Shown here in pieces: positions 1 to 4,628 of a stretch of DNA of 8,534 bases. Under the pieces are notes generated by a model. The model worked only from the letters and a program-made list of their open reading frames with translations. It searched no databases and was not told the origin of the DNA. Numbering within the stretch: position 1 is the stretch's first letter; each line of letters opens with the position of its first letter. The stretch lies in contig JBOGIQ010000267.1 in NCBI GenBank assembly GCA_050742535.1, positions 1 to 8,534 of the forward strand, read 5' to 3'. This stretch comes from Gp6-AA40 sp050742535. GTDB lineage: Bacteria > Acidobacteriota > Vicinamibacteria > Vicinamibacterales > UBA2999. A program made the position numbers and the translations under genes.

Positions 1-817
1 TCAGCATTTCGTTGAAAACGATTCCGAACGCGTAGACATCGGTACTCGGTGTCACGTCTCCGCCGGCGAGTTGTTCCGGTGCCATGTATCCGGGTGTGCC
101 CACTCCGGTGCTGCTTGCCCTCAGGCGCGCCGCGTGTGGAGGCTGGATGCGTGCGATGCCGAAATCGACGACCTTGACGACCCCGGCGGGTGTGACGACG
201 ATGTTTTCGGGTTTCAGATCGCGATGGATGACGCCGGCTTCGTGCGCGGCAGCCAGCGCCTCGGCGATTTGCGTGGCCATTGCGCGCGCGCGCGACGATT
301 CGAGCGGCCCCCGGCTCAACAGCGTTCGCAGCGTCTCGCCAGGAACGTACTCCGACACGATGACGAGATGACCATCGATCTCACCGAACACGTAGACGGT
401 GGCAACACCGGTGTGTGTGATCGTTGCCGCCGCGCGCGCCTCGCGCGCCAGCCGCTCGCGCAGGCGGATGTCCGCTGCCAGAATCGGCGGTAACGTTTTG
501 ATGGCCACCGAGCGCCCGAGATTGTCCTCGGCCTGATAGACGATCCCCATGCCGCCGCGTCCGATTTCACGCAGGATGCGATACGACCCCAGACTGGTGC
601 CTTCCGGAAGCGCGTCGAGATCAGCGGGATCGATGCGTGCAGGCTGTTCGAGAAAACCGTCGTCCGGGGCTTCATGGGCGTCGAGCAGCGCTTCGACCTC
701 GAGCAGCAGCGCCGCGTCGTCGCCGCACGTTTGACGGACCCAGGCGCGACGGCCTTCGATCGGCTGGGCGAGCGCGCCGTCGAAGACCTGCTGGAGGCGG
801 TGGAAGCGGGAGGGCAC
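1..817 (-). CDS. PknB-type Ser/Thr protein kinase, N-terminal 272 codons (3' end outside window)
   Basis: The gene starts at a GTG at 817 and runs off the left edge. The translation has all the hallmarks of an active Hanks-type kinase: glycine loop GRGGMG (about residues 86-91), VAIK with the ATP-anchoring Lys about 107, a candidate helix-C Glu about 126, catalytic loop HRDLKPEN (about 198-205; base Asp200, Asn205), DFG (218-220), and GTPGYMAPEQ (240-249). DVYAFG follows, so only the end of the kinase lobe and the C-terminal part are lost. Residues 1-70 form a helical, acidic leader containing LLLEVEALLDAHE, a common N-terminal module in acidobacterial kinases. The GTG start is chosen because it lies 3 nt after the sigma factor stop and 6 nt after a GGAGG. 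The pairing with a TIGR02999-type sigma factor suggests that the kinase phosphorylates or otherwise controls it; this is inference. Sensor, repeat or membrane domains usually follow such kinase domains but cannot be seen here. Confidence 0.95.
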   Translation of the reverse strand, partial: MPSRFHRLQQVFDGALAQPIEGRRAWVRQTCGDDAALLLEVEALLDAHEAPDDGFLEQPARIDPADLDALPEGTSLGSYRILREIGRGGMGIVYQAEDNLGRSVAIKTLPPILAADIRLRERLAREARAAATITHTGVATVYVFGEIDGHLVIVSEYVPGETLRTLLSRGPLESSRARAMATQIAEALAAAHEAGVIHRDLKPENIVVTPAGVVKVVDFGIARIQPPHAARLRASSTGVGTPGYMAPEQLAGGDVTPSTDVYAFGIVFNEML

Positions 818-842
818 CTCCTACCTCCTTCCTCCTTCCTCC
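815..842 (-). repeat. Four tandem 7-bp purine units forming a multiple Shine-Dalgarno array
   Basis: Read on the minus strand, the units are GGAGGAA, GGAGGAA, GGAGGTA and GGAGGTG. They encode the last residues of the sigma factor (ending EEGGRR), its TAG stop (823-821), and the kinase start GTG (817-815). The third unit places GGAGG 6 nt from that GTG, an ideal ribosome binding site, and two further copies lie upstream. Because the unit length is not a multiple of three, gain or loss of a unit would change the sigma factor C-terminus. Confidence 0.85.
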
Positions 843-1372
843 TGATCCGCGAGAAGCTCCTTCTTCAACCATGCTCGCGCGAGAGCCCAATGGCGCTTGA
901 CGGTTGCCGGCGACGAACCGAGCACGTCGGCCGTCTCCTCGACCGTGAGCCCTCCGAAATAACGGAGTTCGACAATGCGGGCGTGATCCGGATCGAGCGC
1001 GGCCAGGCGCGTGAGCGCTTCGTCGAGCGCCAGCACGTCGATATCCGCCGGCGTGCTGGCAGCGTCGAGGTTCCTGTCGTCGAGCGTGATGCGATGCGGA
1101 GCGCCGCCGCGCTTGGCGGCGTTTCGCCGGCGTGCCTTCTCGACGAGGATCTGGCGCATCGACAGCGCGGCAATCGCGACGAAGTGGGTCTTGTTGGCGA
1201 ATTCGCGCGGGCGTTCGTTGGCGAGTCGCAGGTACGCTTCGTTGACGAGCGCCGTTGCCTGCAGCGTCTGCCCCGGCCGTTCGCGGCGGAGGTATCGATC
1301 GGCAATACGACGGAGCTCGTCGTAGACGAGCGGCATCAGCCGCGACACGCGATCGGGCGCCGGTCCCATCAT
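821..1372 (-). CDS. ECF-like RNA polymerase sigma factor (TIGR02999 type), kinase-linked
   Basis: This is a 183-residue sigma-70 family protein. Sigma region 2 spans about residues 10-82 (LMPLVYDELRRIADRYL, then LQATALVNEAYLRL and HFVAIAALSMRQILVEKARRR). Region 4 spans about 115-172, with the helix-turn-helix GLTVEETADVLGSSPATVKR (141-160) and ARAWLKKEL. It should direct RNA polymerase to a dedicated promoter set. TIGR02999-like sigma factors often sit next to Ser/Thr kinases, and in the ECF43 group of Vibrio a partner kinase activates the sigma factor by phosphorylation; whether this protein works that way is inference. The start is ATG 1372 (or ATG 1369); the upstream frame is open but has no ATG, GTG or TTG start. 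The N-terminus looks about 10-15 residues shorter than usual, lacking the typical first helix with a G-D motif. No anti-sigma gene is visible. Confidence 0.93.
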   Translation of the reverse strand: MMGPAPDRVSRLMPLVYDELRRIADRYLRRERPGQTLQATALVNEAYLRLANERPREFANKTHFVAIAALSMRQILVEKARRRNAAKRGGAPHRITLDDRNLDAASTPADIDVLALDEALTRLAALDPDHARIVELRYFGGLTVEETADVLGSSPATVKRHWALARAWLKKELLADQEEGGRR

Positions 1373-1373
1373 C

Positions 1374-1428
1374 CGTGGCTTCCGCCCTGAGGTTGATCGT
1401 GGCTTCCGCCTGAAGGCGGAAGCTACGT
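1374..1428. repeat. REP-like palindrome plus adjacent partial copy, between PPIase and sigma genes
   Basis: A near-perfect palindrome has arms GCTTCCGCC (1402-1410) and GGCGGAAGC (1415-1423) around TGAA. Three further pairs outside one mismatch extend the stem to 13 positions (1398-1427). The 13-mer CGTGGCTTCCGCC at 1398-1410 is repeated exactly at 1374-1386, followed by a degenerate CTGAGG, so a second, incomplete copy lies 24 bp away. On the minus strand the full element begins GTAG followed by the hairpin, the layout of REP elements mobilised by RAYT (Y1) transposases; this link is inference. The TAG of that GTAG is the PPIase stop codon, and the partial copy ends 2 bp from the sigma factor ATG. 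There is no T-run, so a classic intrinsic terminator is unlikely, though the hairpin may attenuate transcription or protect mRNA ends. Confidence 0.7.
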
Positions 1429-1935
1429 CCTTTCGATCCGGATCGACTCGATCACCACATCCTTGAGCGGCCGGTCGCGGTCGCCTGTGGGCGTGCTGCC
1501 GATCTTCCGGACGACGTCCATGCCCTCGACCACTTCGCCGAAGACCGAATGACGGTCGTCGAGGTGCGGCGTCGGCCCGAGCGTGATGAAGAACTGTCCG
1601 CCGTTGGTGTTGGGTCCGCGATTGGCCATCGACAGGACACCTGCCTTGTTGTGCCGCGCCTTCGGATGGAACTCGTCCGCGAACGTGTAGCCCGGACCGC
1701 CGATCCCCTGGCCCAGCGGATCGCCGCCCTGAATCATGAATCCATCGATCACGCGATGAAAGATGACGCCGTCGTAATACGGCTGACGCACTTTCCGATT
1801 ATTTCGTGGGTCGGTCCACTCCCTCGTGCCCTCGGCGAGCCCGACGAAGTTTTCAACAGTCTTGGGCGCTTCCTGATCGAACAGCCGCGCCGTGAAGGTG
1901 CCTTCGGTGGTGACAAATGTCGCAAGAACGGGCAT
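1423..1935 (-). CDS. Cyclophilin-type peptidyl-prolyl cis-trans isomerase
   Basis: This 170-residue single-domain cyclophilin catalyses cis-trans isomerisation of Xaa-Pro bonds, aiding protein folding. No signal peptide is visible, so it should act in the cytoplasm. Family motifs appear in order: FHRVIDGFMIQGGDP (59-73, with catalytic Arg61), LSMANRGPNTNGGQFFIT (101-118), and HLDDRHSVFGEVVEGMDVV (124-142). His124 replaces the Trp that human cyclophilin A has at this point (Trp121), a common bacterial change linked to weak cyclosporin binding. The length is typical for bacterial PpiB-like enzymes, with a small insertion at 38-52. The ATG at 1935 is the only sensible start: it gives the canonical N-terminus (TTEGTFTARLFDQEAPKTVENF) and lies 28 bp from the divergent glgB. 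No Shine-Dalgarno sequence precedes it, but a -10-like hexamer does. The gene probably leads the minus-strand group containing the sigma factor and kinase, 50 bp downstream. Confidence 0.96.
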   Translation of the reverse strand: MPVLATFVTTEGTFTARLFDQEAPKTVENFVGLAEGTREWTDPRNNRKVRQPYYDGVIFHRVIDGFMIQGGDPLGQGIGGPGYTFADEFHPKARHNKAGVLSMANRGPNTNGGQFFITLGPTPHLDDRHSVFGEVVEGMDVVRKIGSTPTGDRDRPLKDVVIESIRIERT

Positions 1936-1942
1936 CCGCCAG

Positions 1943-1948
1943 AGAATA
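1943..1948 (-). promoter_or_regulatory. Candidate -10 element for the PPIase gene (possible leaderless transcript)
   Basis: On the minus strand the hexamer is TATTCT, and seven bases (CTGGCGG) separate it from the ATG at 1935. Transcription would then start at or within a base or two of the start codon, giving a leaderless or near-leaderless mRNA. This agrees with the lack of a Shine-Dalgarno sequence. No clear -35 is seen. Confidence 0.4.
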
Positions 1949-1951
1949 CTC

Positions 1952-1957
1952 TAGAAT
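1952..1957 (+). promoter_or_regulatory. Candidate -10 element for glgB (possible leaderless transcript)
   Basis: TAGAAT matches the TATAAT consensus at 5 of 6 positions and lies 6 bases (TTTTCC) before the glgB ATG at 1964, so the expected transcription start coincides with the A of the ATG. There is no Shine-Dalgarno sequence in the gap, as expected for leaderless translation. A -35 is not recognisable; the position expected for it falls inside the PPIase start region. Confidence 0.5.
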
Positions 1958-1963
1958 TTTCCT

Positions 1964-4174
1964 ATGAGCCGCGCCGTTCCCAGCCGCGAAGACGAGCAGC
2001 TCGACGCGGTTGCCGCCGGCACCTCCGACGATCCGTTCGCCATCCTCGGCCGCCATGAGGTCCGCCGCAACGGCCAGCCGGCTGTCGTCGTCCGGACGAT
2101 GCAGCCGGCGGCGCCGCAGGTGGAGCTGGTGACGCCTGATGGCGTCACGCCGATGGAGCGGCGCCGCAGCGCCGGTCTGTTCGAGGCGATCGTCCCGCTG
2201 CCGGACGCACTGACGGATTTTGTCTACCGGCTGCGCGTCCATGACGGATCGGACGTTCGCGACATTCTCGACCCGTACCAGTTCGGCCAGATCCTCGCCG
2301 ACTTCGACCTTCATCTGTTCAGCGAAGGCACGCACTATCGGGCGTGGGAGAAGTTCGGCTCGCATCGGATCACGGTCGATGGTGTCTCCGGCGTGCATTT
2401 CGCCGTGTGGGCGCCAAACGCCCAGCGCGTGAGCGTCGTCGGCGATTTCAACCGGTGGGATGGACGCGTGCACCCGCTGCGGCGTCTCGTGCCGTCCGGG
2501 GTGTGGGAGATCTTCATTCCCGATGTGCCGGACGGCGCCTGCTACAAGTACGAAGTCCGCACCGTGGCCGGACATCTGCTCGAGAAGGCCGATCCGTACG
2601 GGCAGCGTTTCGAGGTGCCGCCGAACAGCGCCTCGGTGATCTGGAGCGGCGGCCGCTATGAATGGGGCGACGCCGAGTGGCTGCATGACCGGCCGTCGTT
2701 CGGCGGCTGGAACGAACGGCCGATGTCGGTGTACGAAGTGCACCTCGGATCGTGGCGGCGGGTCCCCGAGCAGGGAAACCGGTATCTGACGTATCGCGAG
2801 CTGGCCGACACGCTGGTGCCGTACGTGCGCGAAATGGGCTACACCCACGTCGAGCTGATGCCGGTGATGGAGCATCCGTTCTCGGGCTCGTGGGGCTACC
2901 AGGTGATCGGGTTTTTCGCGCCGACCAGCCGGTTCGGCTCGCCCGACGATTTCCGCTACTTCGTCGACCAGTGCCACCGGCACGGCGTCGGCGTGATCCT
3001 CGACTGGGTGCCGGGCCACTTTCCCAAGGATCGGCACGGTCTCGCGCAGTTCGACGGGACGTCGCTGTACGAGCATGCCGACCCGCGCCGCGGAGAGCAC
3101 CGGGACTGGGGGACGCTCATCTTCAATTACGGGCGGAACGAAGTACGCACGTTTCTGATGAGCAACGCTCTCTACTGGCTCGAGGAATTCCACATCGACG
3201 GCCTTCGCGTCGATGCGGTGGCGTCGATGCTCTATCTGGATTACTCGCGCCGCCACGGCGAGTGGATTCCGAATCAGTACGGCGGCCGCGAAAACCTGGA
3301 GGCGGTGTCGTTTCTGCAGCAGTTGAACACCGAGACCCATGGACGGGTCCCTGGGACCATTACGCTGGCCGAGGAGTCGACGTCATGGCCGGCGGTCAGT
3401 CGCCCGACCTATGTAGGCGGGCTCGGCTTCACCTACAAATGGAACATGGGCTGGATGCACGACATGCTGCAGTACGTGCAGGAGGATCCCGTCCATCGAC
3501 GCTGGCATCACGGACAGATCACGTTCTCGATGCTGTACGCGTTCACCGAAAACTTCGTGCTGCCGTTCTCGCACGACGAAGTCGTGCACGGCAAGCGCGC
3601 GATGCTCGACAAGATGCCGGGCGATCTCTGGCAGAAGCATGCGACGCTGCGCGCGCTCTACGGCTACATGTTCGGCCATCCCGGCAAGAAGCTGCTCTTC
3701 ATGGGGAGCGAGTTCGGCCAGTGGCGCGAGTGGAATGTCGAGTCCAGCCTCGACTGGCATCTGCTCGACGACCCGCGGCATCAGGGCCTCCGGCAGTGGG
3801 TGCAGGACCTCAATCACACCTATCAGCGCGAGCCGTCGCTGCACCAGGTTGATTTCGAGCCGGCCGGCTTCAGCTGGATCGATTGCAACGACCACGAGAA
3901 CAGCGTCGTCTCGTTCATCCGGCGCGCCCGGAATCCGCAGGACTTCACCGTGATGCTCGTGAACTTCACGCCGGTGCCGCGCCCGGGTTACCGGTTCGGC
4001 GTTCCGGCGGGCGGCTGGTATCGGGAACTCCTCAACAGCGACGGCGCGATGTACGGCGGGAGCAACATGGGCAGCGGCGGGGGAGTGATGGCAGAGGATC
4101 GGCCGTCACACGGCTTCGATCACTCGCTGACTGTCACCGTCCCGCCGCTCGGATTCGTGATGTTCAAGAAATAG
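1964..4174 (+). CDS. glgB: 1,4-alpha-glucan (glycogen) branching enzyme, GH13
   Basis: This 736-residue enzyme makes alpha-1,6 branches in glycogen by cutting an alpha-1,4 chain and transferring it, in the cytoplasm. Order of domains: an N1 beta domain (about 20-120, starting DPFAILGRHEV), a CBM48 domain (about 135-235, VHFAVWAPNAQRVSVVGDFNRW), the GH13 barrel (about 255-610), and a C-terminal beta domain (about 630-736). Barrel motifs include YEVHLGSW, GYTHVELMPVMEHPFSGSWGYQ, GVILDWVPGHFP, DGLRVDAV with nucleophile Asp417, LAEESTSWP with acid/base Glu470, and LPFSHDEVVHGK with Asp538. From memory of E. coli GlgB (728 aa; Asp405, Glu458, Asp526), all three are offset by exactly 12, so the core is intact. 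The ATG at 1964 is chosen because the N1 domain begins soon after and only 28 bp separate it from the divergent gene. No other glycogen gene is in the window, so glgB stands apart from any glg operon here. Confidence 0.98.
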   Translation: MSRAVPSREDEQLDAVAAGTSDDPFAILGRHEVRRNGQPAVVVRTMQPAAPQVELVTPDGVTPMERRRSAGLFEAIVPLPDALTDFVYRLRVHDGSDVRDILDPYQFGQILADFDLHLFSEGTHYRAWEKFGSHRITVDGVSGVHFAVWAPNAQRVSVVGDFNRWDGRVHPLRRLVPSGVWEIFIPDVPDGACYKYEVRTVAGHLLEKADPYGQRFEVPPNSASVIWSGGRYEWGDAEWLHDRPSFGGWNERPMSVYEVHLGSWRRVPEQGNRYLTYRELADTLVPYVREMGYTHVELMPVMEHPFSGSWGYQVIGFFAPTSRFGSPDDFRYFVDQCHRHGVGVILDWVPGHFPKDRHGLAQFDGTSLYEHADPRRGEHRDWGTLIFNYGRNEVRTFLMSNALYWLEEFHIDGLRVDAVASMLYLDYSRRHGEWIPNQYGGRENLEAVSFLQQLNTETHGRVPGTITLAEESTSWPAVSRPTYVGGLGFTYKWNMGWMHDMLQYVQEDPVHRRWHHGQITFSMLYAFTENFVLPFSHDEVVHGKRAMLDKMPGDLWQKHATLRALYGYMFGHPGKKLLFMGSEFGQWREWNVESSLDWHLLDDPRHQGLRQWVQDLNHTYQREPSLHQVDFEPAGFSWIDCNDHENSVVSFIRRARNPQDFTVMLVNFTPVPRPGYRFGVPAGGWYRELLNSDGAMYGGSNMGSGGGVMAEDRPSHGFDHSLTVTVPPLGFVMFKK

Positions 4175-4176
4175 GT

Positions 4177-4246
4177 CGGATGGTTGGACCCTCAGCCGAT
4201 TCCTGGCCCCTACATACGACAGCCAACCTTTCGCGAGTGCCATCCG
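4177..4246. repeat. Imperfect inverted repeat downstream of glgB
   Basis: CGGATGG (4177-4183) is the exact reverse complement of CCATCCG (4240-4246), and the overlapping GGTTGG (4182-4187) is matched by CCAACC (4223-4228). A long-looped, bulged stem is possible just after the glgB stop. It lacks a T-run and a compact loop, so it is not a convincing intrinsic terminator; it might mark the glgB mRNA end or be chance. Confidence 0.25.
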
Positions 4247-4258
4247 TCTAACCGGCCG

Positions 4259-4279
4259 TTACCAAGATAGTCTTGGTAA
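4259..4279. promoter_or_regulatory. Probable PadR operator: perfect inverted repeat upstream of padR
   Basis: The arms TTACCAAGA (4259-4267) and TCTTGGTAA (4271-4279) are perfect reverse complements around a TAG spacer. The site ends 13 bp before the padR ATG and overlaps the only AT-richer, promoter-like stretch in the gap. A symmetric site of this size suits a dimeric winged-helix regulator, so autoregulation of the padR-permease operon is the likely role. That the bound protein is this PadR is inference. Confidence 0.7.
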
Positions 4280-4292
4280 TCGCCGAAACACG

Positions 4293-4628
4293 ATGAGCGA
4301 AAAGACCCCGAATGCGCTGCTCCACGGCACGCTGGACGCCTTGATTCTCAAGACGTTAACCGGGGGCCCGCTCCACGGTTACGCCATCGCCAAGTTCATC
4401 GAAGGCACCACGGGAGGGGCGGTGCTCGTCGAGGAGGGGTCGCTCTACCCTGGCCTCTACCGCCTCGAGCGTCGCGGTTGGGTCGCAGCCGAGTGGGGTA
4501 CGTCTGAGCTGGGCCGCCGCGCCAAGCTGTACCGCCTGACACGCGACGGGCGCGCGCAGGTTGCCAGAGAAACCGCCACCTGGCGTCGGTTCGCCGCCGG
4601 CGTGTCCAAGCTGCTGCTTGCCCCATGA
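4293..4628 (+). CDS. PadR-family transcriptional regulator (acidobacterial permease-associated type)
   Basis: This 111-residue protein consists of one winged helix-turn-helix (about 10-87) and a short C-terminal helix (about 88-108) for dimerisation. PadR hallmarks are GTLDALILKTLTGGPLHGYAI (12-32), the recognition-helix region VEEGSLYPGLYRLERRGWV (46-64), and the wing RRAKLYRLT (75-83). PadR proteins usually repress their own operon until a ligand or stress relieves them. The short form fused by overlap to an ADOP permease gene matches the acidobacterial PadR subfamily (TIGR03433, as I recall it). A perfect inverted repeat just upstream is the likely binding site. The ATG at 4293 is the first in frame after that repeat; it has no clear Shine-Dalgarno sequence. 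Its stop overlaps the permease start (ATGA), suggesting translational coupling. The inducing signal cannot be read from the sequence. Confidence 0.95.
   Translation: MSEKTPNALLHGTLDALILKTLTGGPLHGYAIAKFIEGTTGGAVLVEEGSLYPGLYRLERRGWVAAEWGTSELGRRAKLYRLTRDGRAQVARETATWRRFAAGVSKLLLAP

Noticed and set aside
280..296. A short alternating GC tract (GCGCGCGCGCGCG) that might be a Z-DNA or repeat element
   Set aside because: It encodes Ser-Arg-Ala-Arg-Ala within the kinase domain and is explained by codon use in GC-rich DNA.
674..1390. A 238-codon plus-strand open frame antisense to the sigma factor and kinase
   Set aside because: The opposite strand encodes well-conserved sigma region 2 and 4 motifs. 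The plus-strand product resembles nothing known and ends in the REP-like repeat.
1398..1428. The palindrome as a classic intrinsic terminator for the PPIase gene
   Set aside because: No T-run follows the stem on the minus strand, and the next gene in the same direction starts only 26 bp beyond it. A repeat-element reading fits better.
1853..3340. A 495-codon open frame on the minus strand, antisense to glgB
   Set aside because: It is rich in Arg, His and Val with no recognisable motif, and it overlaps a glgB whose catalytic motifs are all intact. Long antisense frames are expected in GC-rich coding DNA.
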